Assembly (NCBI RefSeq): GCF_003367475.1
Contig: NZ_QRHA01000007.1
Location: 1 to 64,000 of the forward strand
DNA: 64,000 nucleotides
Direction of reading: 5' to 3'
From: Alteromonas aestuariivivens
GTDB taxonomy: Bacteria > Pseudomonadota > Gammaproteobacteria > Enterobacterales > Alteromonadaceae
Below, in pieces: positions 40,328 through 48,775 of this stretch. The notes below the pieces were generated by a model that had not been told where the DNA came from, made no database searches, and saw only the letters and a list, made by a program, of their open reading frames with translations. Every line of letters begins with the position of its first letter. Position 1 is the stretch's first letter. The position numbers and the translations under genes are program-made.

Positions 40328-41503
40328 ATGATTAACCCTGATGTCATAGTTATAGGTGCTGGCTTTTCTGGTGCTGTTATTGCTGAACGTTTTGCGACAG
40401 TTGCCAATAAAAAGGTACTGGTGCTGGAGCAACGTGAGCATATAGCGGGAAATTGTTATGACTATAAAAACGAAGACGGTATTCTTGTGCATCGCTATGG
40501 ACCCCACTTGTTTCACACCAACAAGCAGCATGTATGGGATTACTTATCCCAGTTTACAGACTGGCATTGCTACGAGCATAAGGTACTCAGCCGCGTTGAT
40601 AATCAACTGGTGCCATTGCCGTTTAATTTAAATACGCTGGATTGTCTTTATTCAGTGGAAGACGCCCGAAAACTCAAGGCATTGTTGTTTGAAAATTATG
40701 GGGAAGGACAAAAAGTTCCAATTTTGACTCTGAAAAACAGTTCGGAGCCGTTATTGAGACAATTGGGCCAGACGGTTTACGACAAATTTTTTGTCAACTA
40801 CACGGTCAAACAGTGGGGTTGTGCGCCAGAAGATATCTCCCCTGAGGTAACGGCGAGAGTTCCGGTGGTGATTTCGAGGGATAATCGTTATTTCCATGAT
40901 TTTTTTCAGGCCATTCCTGCGCAGGGTTACAGTGAATTGTTTAAGCGCATGCTGGCACATTCGAACATAGAGCTGGTTTTAAATTGTGATGGCACGCAAC
41001 GGCTGTCGCTAAATCGAGATACCGGAAAAATCTACTTTGATGGCCGTCGCTTTGACGGCCAACTTGTTTACACAGGTATGTTAGACGGGCTGTTCAGTTA
41101 TACTCACGGGGAATTGCCTTATCGTTCCCTGAAGTTTGTTTATGAGCGTCATAAAAAAGCGTTTTATCAGCCCGCCACAACGGTTAATTATCCTAACGAA
41201 GAAGCCTTTACCCGCATTACAGAGTTTAAACATATTTTGCCAGCTGAATCTGATTACACCGTAATAGTGAAAGAATACCCTCAGAATTTTGTTCGGCATG
41301 ATCCAGAACGCGACATACCTTATTACCCGATATTCAATCAGAAAAATACAAAATCCCACGATATTTACCAAGGTTTGGTCAGGCAATTTCCTAATATGAC
41401 GGTACTTGGAAGGCTTGCTGACTATAAGTATTACAATATGGATGATGCTGTCGATAATGCGTTGAAATGTTTTGACAGGTTAAACGGCGCAGTTGATGAC
41501 TAA
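40328..41503 (+). CDS. glf: UDP-galactopyranose mutase
   Basis: 391 residues, FAD-dependent. VIVIGAGFSGAVIAERFA (5-22) is the dinucleotide fold; HIAGNCYDYKNEDGILVHRYGPHLFHT (~38-64) and TVKQWGCAPEDISPEVTARVPV are the mutase signatures. It interconverts UDP-galactopyranose and UDP-galactofuranose, supplying Galf for a transferase in this cluster. This implies that galactofuranose is part of the glycan. Ends inside the start of the next GT gene. Confidence 0.93.
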   Translation: MINPDVIVIGAGFSGAVIAERFATVANKKVLVLEQREHIAGNCYDYKNEDGILVHRYGPHLFHTNKQHVWDYLSQFTDWHCYEHKVLSRVDNQLVPLPFNLNTLDCLYSVEDARKLKALLFENYGEGQKVPILTLKNSSEPLLRQLGQTVYDKFFVNYTVKQWGCAPEDISPEVTARVPVVISRDNRYFHDFFQAIPAQGYSELFKRMLAHSNIELVLNCDGTQRLSLNRDTGKIYFDGRRFDGQLVYTGMLDGLFSYTHGELPYRSLKFVYERHKKAFYQPATTVNYPNEEAFTRITEFKHILPAESDYTVIVKEYPQNFVRHDPERDIPYYPIFNQKNTKSHDIYQGLVRQFPNMTVLGRLADYKYYNMDDAVDNALKCFDRLNGAVDD

Positions 41504-42371
41504 AGTTTCAGTTTGGATGCCAGCTCACAATGCGGGACCATTTTTATCTGAGGCGATTGAGTCTGTATTGGTTCAGACACACCCCGAGTTGGAGTTACTG
41601 ATCTGGAATGATGGTTCGGTGGATGAAACTGATTCAATAGCCCAACAATGGGCAACCAGAGATACCAGGGTAAAGGTTTTTAGCTCGGGCAACAAAGGAA
41701 TTGTTCGCAGCTTGAATGCATTACTTCCTCATACTCATGGGGAATATGTAATGCGGATGGACAGTGATGATGTGTGTTTCCCGGACAGAATTGCTAAGCA
41801 ATTGGCGTATTTCTCATCGGACAGGTCTCTTGGTGTACTGGGGTGTAAAGTGTCACTGATCGGGAATCACTCAGGGGTCTGGCATTATCGACAGACAGCA
41901 AAGCAGACCGAAGCCCTGGCAATGCTAGGTAATACGCCACTGTGCCACCCCAGTTGGATGGTGAAGCGCGAGCTGTACGAGCAATTTCATTATGATCCTA
42001 GTTATCAGGACATGGAAGATTACGAATGGCTGGCCCGGGTGCTGTTTAATTCGCCGTTTAGAGGGTATGCAGCCCGGGAAGTGCTAATGCATTATCGGGT
42101 GCATGCCGATAATATTTCTGTAAAACGCAAAACTAATCAAATAAGGCTTCGCAAGCGAGTCTTGTCGTCCATTTGGGAAAATCTGGGCATTAATTTTGAT
42201 AATCACGATGTGAATCGATTTTGTGACGAATTGCTGACGGGAGTTCCTTGTCAAGACATGACAGGGATTACCGAGAGCGTAGAAAAAATATTGCCTCAGT
42301 TAGGCGAAATAAATGCACATACAACCAACGAAATTCGTCGTCGTTTTAACCGTTGTATGCAGAAGCAGTAG
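41496..42371 (+). CDS. Family 2 glycosyltransferase B
   Basis: Start at ATG 41496 (MTKVSVWMPAHNAGPF), overlapping the glf stop by 8 bases; a TTG one codon earlier is the alternative. 291 residues. IWNDGSVDETDSI and MRMDSDDVCFPDRI are the GT2 donor and metal motifs; MEDYEWLARVL follows. Being coupled to glf makes it a good candidate for a galactofuranosyltransferase, an inference from context only. Confidence 0.86.
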   Translation: MTKVSVWMPAHNAGPFLSEAIESVLVQTHPELELLIWNDGSVDETDSIAQQWATRDTRVKVFSSGNKGIVRSLNALLPHTHGEYVMRMDSDDVCFPDRIAKQLAYFSSDRSLGVLGCKVSLIGNHSGVWHYRQTAKQTEALAMLGNTPLCHPSWMVKRELYEQFHYDPSYQDMEDYEWLARVLFNSPFRGYAAREVLMHYRVHADNISVKRKTNQIRLRKRVLSSIWENLGINFDNHDVNRFCDELLTGVPCQDMTGITESVEKILPQLGEINAHTTNEIRRRFNRCMQKQ

Positions 42372-42392
42372 ACAGTAGGCCGGGAGGCGAAT

Positions 42393-42746
42393 ATGCAAAA
42401 ATTAACACTCATCAGTTTTGGGTTTAAATATGGCATTCCCAATGCGAATTATTATTTCGATGTCAGCTTTGCGAAGAACCCTGCCCGTGAAAGTAGGTGG
42501 AGTCTGTTCGACCAGCCGGATAATGCAATGATGGACTATGTCCTTAGTCAGCCCAAGGTTGAAGATTTCATAAATGCACTGTTGCCGATGCTGGATGTGA
42601 TTATCACTCTGGATGATGACGCAAGAATTGCTCTGGGCTGCAATGCAGGAAGACATCGTTCTGCAATTATTGTAGAGCATGTGGCGAGCAAAATTCGCGC
42701 AAAAGGCATAGATGTGGAAGTTATCCATAGAGAGTGGAAAAAATGA
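42393..42746 (+). CDS. Stand-alone RapZ C-terminal-domain protein
   Basis: 117 residues matching only the C-terminal domain of RNase adapter RapZ: ISFGFKYGIPNANYYFDVSF at the start, YVLSQPKVEDFI in the middle and the anion-binding loop GCNAGRHRS (Cys83-Arg89, a CX5R pattern). The N-terminal P-loop kinase-like domain of RapZ is missing and there is no room for it. In E. coli this domain senses glucosamine-6-phosphate and controls amino sugar synthesis through GlmZ. GGGAGG ribosome-binding site; overlaps the next gene. Its role in a sugar locus is unknown. Confidence 0.85.
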   Translation: MQKLTLISFGFKYGIPNANYYFDVSFAKNPARESRWSLFDQPDNAMMDYVLSQPKVEDFINALLPMLDVIITLDDDARIALGCNAGRHRSAIIVEHVASKIRAKGIDVEVIHREWKK

Positions 42747-43537
42747 ACAAACAGCCCAGTATTGCCATTATCATCGTTTCACGCAACCGCCCAGATCTGG
42801 TTGAAAGGAGTGTGGCACAATTTGAGCAGGACAGTTATCCAAATAAAGACATACTTATTGTCGAATGTGGGACTGAGCCACAAAATCTCACTGCTCATTC
42901 TACGGTGCTGTATTCTGACGATGATTTTAAAGGTAAATGTTTCGGTCACAATGTTGGGTTAGATTATTTAAACCTTCAACGCGAATACGATTATTACCTT
43001 TTCTGCATGAACGATGTGTTCATCAATGACAAAACGGATTTTCTGGCTGAATTAGTTTCGGTTATGCAGCAGAATCCTGAGCTCGGGGTTGTTTCGCCAA
43101 CAGAAAAAGGTGCTAAGTATCCTGGGGCTGAGCCACAGTCTGTCGGGGTAAGACCGGTAACAACATCAGATTATTTGTTTTTATTTATGCGTGGTGAAGT
43201 GGTCCGCAAATACGGCTTCTTGAACGCCCAGTTCAAATATTGTTGGGGCGCTATCCACGAATACAGTTACAAACTGTATTCAGATGGTTGGTACTTGGCG
43301 TATTACGACCATCTTGACTATCTGCATCTTGGGGGAACCACCTACGGCAATAAAGCCACCAAAACTATATCGAGAGAAGACTATCTGGTTAATGCCAAAC
43401 GGTTTGCGTATCAGTATTTTGTTGATACTTATGGTGAAGATTGGGATACCCGGTTCTGGCAAACCGCATCTAGAATCAGAAACATTGAACACAACACTTA
43501 CCAAGCCCACAGGGCCTACTGGGCCAGCGCACTGTGA
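42743..43537 (+). CDS. GT2-like glycosyltransferase C
   Basis: ATG at 42743 overlaps the preceding stop (ATGA). 264 residues. Begins IAIIIVSRNRPDLVERSV, with FCMNDVFINDKTDF in place of the classic DxD and VVRKYGFLNAQFKYCWGAIHEYSYKLYSDGWYLAYYDHLDYLHLGG later, a GT2/GT-A layout with a weak metal motif (MND). Could be a divergent glycosyltransferase with altered donor use. Cytosolic. Confidence 0.75.
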   Translation: MNKQPSIAIIIVSRNRPDLVERSVAQFEQDSYPNKDILIVECGTEPQNLTAHSTVLYSDDDFKGKCFGHNVGLDYLNLQREYDYYLFCMNDVFINDKTDFLAELVSVMQQNPELGVVSPTEKGAKYPGAEPQSVGVRPVTTSDYLFLFMRGEVVRKYGFLNAQFKYCWGAIHEYSYKLYSDGWYLAYYDHLDYLHLGGTTYGNKATKTISREDYLVNAKRFAYQYFVDTYGEDWDTRFWQTASRIRNIEHNTYQAHRAYWASAL

Positions 43538-44811
43538 AGTACGTTGACGCTACTATTGTCATCCCATGTTACAACCATAATGAGTTGTTGCTGGGTGCTC
43601 TGGCGTCCATTGCTCAGTTGCGACCACTACCCAAAAAGGTCATTGTCGTGGATGATGGTTCGGATACCCCAATTGAGTTGGATGACTACCCGTTTCCGTC
43701 ATCGCTCACGGTGATCCGGCAATCGAACATGGGCCTGGCGGCGGCCAGAAATACCGGGTTGCGATCGGTAAGTACCCATTGGGTGATGTTTCTCGACGCC
43801 GATGATGAGCTTTATCCAGGTGCGTTAGGCCATTTACCCAGCGACAAGGTTGTTTCGAATATTGATGTGTTTGTTTCTGGTTATACTTTGCAGAGAGACG
43901 GCGAAAAATCGGACGTTTTTCCACAGATAGGGGATCCAATCGCCGCATTGCTCAGAGGCAATCCTGCCCCTGTCCACTGTTACTGCTTCAAGGTCCCCAA
44001 GCTGCAATCAATTGGTTTTGATGAAACAGATGAACTGCACGGTGGGCATGAAGATTACGATTTTATATGCAAGTTAGCTTTAAGAAAAAGCACTTTCGCA
44101 ACCATTCACACCGTTTCCTGCAAATACATTAAACGAAGCGGCTCGATGTCTTCGCACATTGAAAACATGAATAAGACTCGAGTGAAGGTTTGGACTCGAT
44201 TCTTCTTGCAATGCCCGGTTCAGTCAGACAATCAAGTGATGGCAGCGTTAAGTTTTTTCAAACAATATTGGCGTCATATCGCGCAATTTGTTCCAGAAAA
44301 AATGGACGCGGTGACCGAGCATTTGAGGAAATGCCTGCAGGCGAATGCGAGCAATTCTGCTGAAATTAAATTTATGCTTGCCGATTTACCAGAATCTTTG
44401 GCTGCGTGCATTTGGCCTGCTGACAGCCAAATTCAAGCTCCGAAACCGTTGCACACATTGCAGCACGAACTGTTAGATTGGCGTGTTCAGGAAGTAGTAA
44501 GAGGCATCGCTCTGCAACGTTTTCATACCATGCTAAGAGCGCTTGAGGGGAAGCAGGAAATAAGATCGCTGGTTTTATGGGGCGCCAACGACATTGCAAA
44601 AATGCTTCTTACCATTTCACAACGGTTGATTAGGGTTATCGTTGTTGATTCTGCAAGGGCTGGTGGACAGCTTATGGGAAGTCATATTCTGCACCCTGAC
44701 GAAGTTGAGTTTACATCAGACACTGTGGTGCTGATCACAGCACACAGATATTACGATGATATTTATTCGCACCTGCTTTCGAATGGAGTGAATAAGGAGA
44801 GGGTATTTTGA
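43534..44811 (+). CDS. GT2 glycosyltransferase D with extra C-terminal Rossmann-like domain
   Basis: 425 residues, GTG start overlapping the previous stop. Residues ~1-230 are a GT2 domain (ATIVIPCYNHNELL, VVDDGSDTP, MFLDADDELYPG, HEDYDFICKLAL). Residues ~340-425 (LVLWGANDIAKMLL, VIVVDSARAGGQLMGSHILHP, VVLITAHRYYDDIYSHLLSNGV) form a separate small Rossmann-like domain that resembles the C-terminus of the next gene product. The two-domain form is unusual and may bind a nucleotide or a partner. Confidence 0.82.
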   Translation: MKYVDATIVIPCYNHNELLLGALASIAQLRPLPKKVIVVDDGSDTPIELDDYPFPSSLTVIRQSNMGLAAARNTGLRSVSTHWVMFLDADDELYPGALGHLPSDKVVSNIDVFVSGYTLQRDGEKSDVFPQIGDPIAALLRGNPAPVHCYCFKVPKLQSIGFDETDELHGGHEDYDFICKLALRKSTFATIHTVSCKYIKRSGSMSSHIENMNKTRVKVWTRFFLQCPVQSDNQVMAALSFFKQYWRHIAQFVPEKMDAVTEHLRKCLQANASNSAEIKFMLADLPESLAACIWPADSQIQAPKPLHTLQHELLDWRVQEVVRGIALQRFHTMLRALEGKQEIRSLVLWGANDIAKMLLTISQRLIRVIVVDSARAGGQLMGSHILHPDEVEFTSDTVVLITAHRYYDDIYSHLLSNGVNKERVF

Positions 44812-45908
44812 CCAAACCCATGATACTGGCATCCGGGCTGCAAAGTGGTGGTACCACGCTGGTTTCCAGTGCTTTTTTGAAACACCCTGATTTGGATGGA
44901 GTATTGGACATGGCTTCCGACCGGATTGAGTATGAGCTTAGCTTGGCGAAAAAGCCGGTTACCTGGGTAAAAATGACCACAATCAGTTTTACTTGGCAGG
45001 AAGTGGCTGAAGTCTATTCGCTGCAAGGGTATCAGGTATTCCCTCTGCTTATTGTTAGAAACCCTTTTGATGCGTGGGTCTCATTGAAGTCGAAATGGTA
45101 TGGCTTAAACAGTACTACGGCAGAGGATCCACCGCTCATTTTGCGATTTCGTCGGTTCTTGCGAGATTGGGAATGGTTTGTCTCTCAGGGGCATCCTATT
45201 ATCAACTTTGAAACATTTGTGGCAAATCCCAAAGACGCTTTGCAAGAGGCCTGTAAGTCGCTGCCCATCGATTATCATGAATTTATGACAGAGGGCGAGA
45301 CCAAGCTGAAGGACATCGCTTATGTGTCTGAGTCGAATCAGAGTTTTTTGAGTTCTTTAACAAAAGGGGTGAGTCAACAGATTGCCTCTAAAACGAAATC
45401 GATTTCCAGTGAAGAGGCACAGTGGCTAACATCCAATTTCAGTGAAATCATTACAGCCTATGGTTATCAGAATCACCATCATGTTCATGATGAGCCATCT
45501 GTTTTGGGAGGTCATCTGGTTCCACATCCTTTTGACAGTCGCCGATATCTCGGATTTGGTCCTCAGGCGAGTTTGAGAAGGGTCTCAGACAAGTTTCCTG
45601 AACTCATTAAGTGCTGCAGTGCTTTGATAGATAGTGGGGTGCCAATCGCTATTTATGGTAGTGGTGAGTTTGCACAATATCTGAACTCTGTTCTCAGCCA
45701 GAACAATATCAAAGTTGAGTGTTTTTACGACAGCTTTTTGAACGTCGAACACGCCATTCACGATGTGCCAGTGAGGCGTTACTCAGCGACTTCGCGGGAT
45801 CAGTTTATTATTATTGCCAGTTTTAAAAATGCACAATCCATCGCCAGTTTTTTAAGCTCAAAGGGAGTGAGTGCTGAGCGAGTATATACTTTTTTACGGG
45901 AGGGCTGA
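44808..45908 (+). CDS. Sulfotransferase-like protein with C-terminal Rossmann-like domain
   Basis: 366 residues. TTG start at 44808 overlaps the preceding stop, with a strong AAGGAGAGGG upstream; an ATG four codons later is possible. LASGLQSGGTTLVSSAF (7-23) is the PAPS 5'-phosphosulfate loop and LLIVRNPFDAWVSLKSKW (~80) the 3'-phosphate motif. Residues ~275-366 (IAIYGSGEFAQYLNSVL, VECFYDSF, VPVRRY, FIIIASFKNAQSIASFLSSKG) parallel the end of gene 43534. It probably sulfates a sugar; the extra domain is of unknown use. Confidence 0.8.
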   Translation: MTKPMILASGLQSGGTTLVSSAFLKHPDLDGVLDMASDRIEYELSLAKKPVTWVKMTTISFTWQEVAEVYSLQGYQVFPLLIVRNPFDAWVSLKSKWYGLNSTTAEDPPLILRFRRFLRDWEWFVSQGHPIINFETFVANPKDALQEACKSLPIDYHEFMTEGETKLKDIAYVSESNQSFLSSLTKGVSQQIASKTKSISSEEAQWLTSNFSEIITAYGYQNHHHVHDEPSVLGGHLVPHPFDSRRYLGFGPQASLRRVSDKFPELIKCCSALIDSGVPIAIYGSGEFAQYLNSVLSQNNIKVECFYDSFLNVEHAIHDVPVRRYSATSRDQFIIIASFKNAQSIASFLSSKGVSAERVYTFLREG

Positions 45909-46837
45909 TGGGCGCTTTAGTTCGATATTGTAAAACTCATTATGAATACAAATGGATTGTTTCCAGAGACGCATCGGCTTTGGATTTCGCTAAGCAAGTA
46001 CTGTACGAGAATGATTTTGAACTTAGTGACCACCTCCAGCTTGTATATCCCGAAAATGTTGAAATAACCTTTCCCGAAAATTCGATTCTTGTTGTTTTCG
46101 AGCATTCACTAAACGAGGCTTTGCAAACCAGCAAGTTATTAAATCAGTGGAAAGATTATGGTGTTCCTGTGGTTTTTGGGAATGCTAGAAACGTTTTTTT
46201 CGAAAAGCCGGATGTTTCTGCGCAAGGGCTTTCTTACCCAGGTATGTTTCAGTTGTGTGCCAGCTATTTACGCGGAATGAAGCAGACAATAAGCCAGCAT
46301 TTGGCGTACGCTGAATTTGGAGTGTTCGACGGTAGGACCTGCACATTGGCATGGCATCTGTTGAATGAAACCCTGGGGCACTATTACGCATTCGATTCCT
46401 TTAAAGGGATTCTGGGTAAAGCCGATGGAGAAGAAAAATTTTACCAAACAGGAGACTACTACGCTAACCAGCAAACCTTTTCTGTGAATTTAGAAATTTG
46501 TGGCGCCGACCTGTCACGCTTTTCTGTTGTAGAGTGCGATTTCGATAATGTTCCTGTATTACAGAGCAAAGCGAGCACCATTAATCATAAGTTGGCTGTT
46601 GTTCACATTGACTGCGATGTTTATCCGGCGGCCTACAATGTGTTGAATGCTGTGACTGCTCATTTGGCTGAAGGGTGCATTTTGCTCTTTGATGACTATG
46701 ACTCAATGTGGGGCGATTCCTCCAAAGGAGAAAAGAGAGCTCTTGCTCAATGGCAGACTGAAAATCCTGAGTGGGAGATATCGGAGTATCGTCGATATTC
46801 AGCGACAGGAAGAGCTTTTTTATGCAGCAAACGTTAA
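45908..46837 (+). CDS. TylF/MycF-type class I methyltransferase
   Basis: 309 residues. The first ~95 are an extra domain without a recognised motif. The rest is the TylF family: YAEFGVFDGRTCTLAWHL as SAM motif I, YAFDSFKGI, VVHIDCDVYPAAYNVL and CILLFDDYDSMWGD, whose aspartates bind the catalytic metal in macrocin O-methyltransferase relatives. Expected to O-methylate a sugar. TGATG overlap with the upstream sulfotransferase-like gene and a 16-base overlap with the downstream radical SAM gene. Confidence 0.85.
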   Translation: MGALVRYCKTHYEYKWIVSRDASALDFAKQVLYENDFELSDHLQLVYPENVEITFPENSILVVFEHSLNEALQTSKLLNQWKDYGVPVVFGNARNVFFEKPDVSAQGLSYPGMFQLCASYLRGMKQTISQHLAYAEFGVFDGRTCTLAWHLLNETLGHYYAFDSFKGILGKADGEEKFYQTGDYYANQQTFSVNLEICGADLSRFSVVECDFDNVPVLQSKASTINHKLAVVHIDCDVYPAAYNVLNAVTAHLAEGCILLFDDYDSMWGDSSKGEKRALAQWQTENPEWEISEYRRYSATGRAFLCSKR

Positions 46838-47781
46838 AACCACTTGAACAATCTCCTTGGCTTGAAGAGGAGCAGCGCCTCATTGTCGGCATCGAGTTTA
46901 CCAATGCGTGCAACTTTCGCTGCCCGATATGCCCTCAGGCGTATCGTTATAGTAAGCAGCCACAGCCCGCAGGAGCGGTGTATGACAGACAGATCGGCAA
47001 CATAACTTCGCCAGTTTTTCATCGAATTGTGGATGAATGTGAGAGAGTAGCCAAGACGGTAGAGCTTAATTTTTTTGGTGAGCAGACTCTTCATCCTAAA
47101 TATCATGAATTTTTAACTGTGATGAAGTCGAGACAAAATTATCGCGTGGTGACAAACACAAATATGTCGTTACTCGATCCAAGTATTATGGAATTGTGGA
47201 TTGACGCAAAAGTTGATCAAATCCGTCTGAGCATTGACGCAATCGACAGCGATGTTTTCGATATCGCACGACCCGGACGAGTCAGGAGCCTGGATGGGAA
47301 GTCGATTAAAAAGAATCGACTGGAAGCCATACATGAAAAAATGAAAATGTGGTTCAGTTTGCCTGATCATCGGCCTACACGGCTAGTGTTCGTTGAGAGT
47401 CAGTTCAACCAAGGTCAGTCCAATCGATTTATCGATTACTGGACGCCATACCTTGGCGTTTCAGATGAGCTCATAGTAAAGCCAGTTCTATCCTACGGTG
47501 GAAAAATTAGTGATCCATCCATTACATCAGGACGATGCAATGTGTGGGATCTCAAAATGTGTCAGGTGGATTGGCAGGGGAATGTCTCGCCGTGCAATCT
47601 CGATGTCAATATGGATTTGCACCTCGGAAACATTATGAACCAAAGTTTATTTAATATTTATTACTCGGCCGATGCAAATACGCTTAAGTCTAAAACGGGG
47701 TGCGGTAACGATATTTCACCATGTAAAACGTGCACGGACAGCAATTTTTGGGAAGGTACAATTCGTGTGGTGGGTAAATAG
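46822..47781 (+). CDS. Radical SAM protein with C-terminal cysteine (SPASM-like) cluster
   Basis: Start at ATG 46822 (MQQTLKPLEQ) because AGGAAGAG lies upstream; a longer frame opens at 46771. 319 residues. Radical SAM motif CNFRCPIC (Cys30, 34, 37), FFGEQTLHP and VTNTNMSLL. The C-terminal Cys set (RCNVWDLKMCQVDWQGNVSPCN and CGNDISPCKTCTD) suggests an extra iron-sulfur cluster. Families of this type modify peptides or sugars. Substrate unknown; the glycan context suggests a sugar or flagellin. Confidence 0.85.
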   Translation: MQQTLKPLEQSPWLEEEQRLIVGIEFTNACNFRCPICPQAYRYSKQPQPAGAVYDRQIGNITSPVFHRIVDECERVAKTVELNFFGEQTLHPKYHEFLTVMKSRQNYRVVTNTNMSLLDPSIMELWIDAKVDQIRLSIDAIDSDVFDIARPGRVRSLDGKSIKKNRLEAIHEKMKMWFSLPDHRPTRLVFVESQFNQGQSNRFIDYWTPYLGVSDELIVKPVLSYGGKISDPSITSGRCNVWDLKMCQVDWQGNVSPCNLDVNMDLHLGNIMNQSLFNIYYSADANTLKSKTGCGNDISPCKTCTDSNFWEGTIRVVGK

Positions 47782-48572
47782 TGAGCTTTTCAAAACAGAT
47801 GTTAAGTCCGATCTGGGCTAGTGATGAGGTTCATGACTCAGAGTGTGCTCCATCTTTTATTGGTTTAGGTACACCCAAAACAGGAACTTCCTGGTGGTTT
47901 GAGTTGTTATTACAGCATCCGCTCATTGAATCAAATCAATTTAACGTTAAGGAAACTTGCTATTTTTGTCACGCCTGGTCAGAAAACCAGAATGACCAAT
48001 TTCTTAATGGTTATCGAAAAGGTTTTAAAAAGGCGGAAGCTAATATTATTAGTGGCGAATGGTCAACCTTGTATTTTTCCCACCCTTATGCATTGGAAAG
48101 AGTCGTAGAAGCGTTTCCTGATATCAAGTTTTTTTTGACTTTTCGTTCGCCTCTTCCCATGTTTTATTCTTGGCTTAACCAACTGATGCGAAACCGGGCT
48201 AGAAGCATGTTGAAAGAAAGCGAAGAGGCTAGGTTCATGTATTTAAACTACGATGCAGTTCCATCATTGTTCTCTCAAATTTCTATTTTTCCTCAAAGGT
48301 TACATTGGTTGAAGAAAAAAGTTGGCGATAATTTACTTTGCCTGCAGTATGAAAAAAATGTGATTGATACTCAGGGCCAAATTGATCGTTGTATGGTGCA
48401 CCTAGGTTTGCCAAGTTTCGAAGTGAAAAGTGCGGAGGTTAGGGTGAATAAGGCTGATGAAAATTTGGTTCAGGATTTAAAAATACCAGCGGTAACCAAA
48501 GACGCTCTTAAAGAGACAGGAGAGGAGCTGCTTAAACTATGCCCGGATTTTGACGAGGCGCTTTGGAAGTGA
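47781..48572 (+). CDS. PAPS-dependent sulfotransferase
   Basis: 263 residues, GTG start. FIGLGTPKTGTSWWFELL (~26-43) is the 5'-PSB loop and KFFLTFRSPLPMFYSW (~115-130) the 3'-PB motif with the conserved Arg and Ser; LLCLQYEKNV is the usual later strand. Classic sulfotransferase layout, cytosolic. With 44808 it gives two sulfotransferases in one operon. The neighbourhood becomes clearly AT-richer from here to about 49860. Its TGA overlaps the ATG of a broken frame (48572). Confidence 0.85.
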   Translation: MSFSKQMLSPIWASDEVHDSECAPSFIGLGTPKTGTSWWFELLLQHPLIESNQFNVKETCYFCHAWSENQNDQFLNGYRKGFKKAEANIISGEWSTLYFSHPYALERVVEAFPDIKFFLTFRSPLPMFYSWLNQLMRNRARSMLKESEEARFMYLNYDAVPSLFSQISIFPQRLHWLKKKVGDNLLCLQYEKNVIDTQGQIDRCMVHLGLPSFEVKSAEVRVNKADENLVQDLKIPAVTKDALKETGEELLKLCPDFDEALWK

Positions 48573-48772
48573 TGTTTAGTAAACTCAGGGTATATATGTA
48601 TCAAAGATAAATCAGAGAGCATTCAGAATTTTTATTTAGTAAGCCTGCATGTATCTTCAGAAAACCTTCGAACATAAATGTATCCTTTATCACTGATAAG
48701 CCTAGTGGGATAGATAAAAAATCTATTGTCCTAACAGAAAATGGAAAAATAAACGGTTTTAAATTAATTTAA
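48572..48772 (+). pseudogene. Broken short reading frame after the sulfotransferase
   Basis: ATG at 48572 shares a base with the preceding TGA. The frame reads 12 residues (MFSKLRVYMYQR), a TAA at 48608-48610, then stays open for 53 codons of ordinary-looking protein (…FLFSKPACIFRKPSNI…SIVLTENGKINGFKLI) to TAA 48770-48772. This looks like the end of an operon gene interrupted by one stop or a remnant after deletion. No family recognised. Confidence 0.4.
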
Positions 48773-48775
48773 TCT

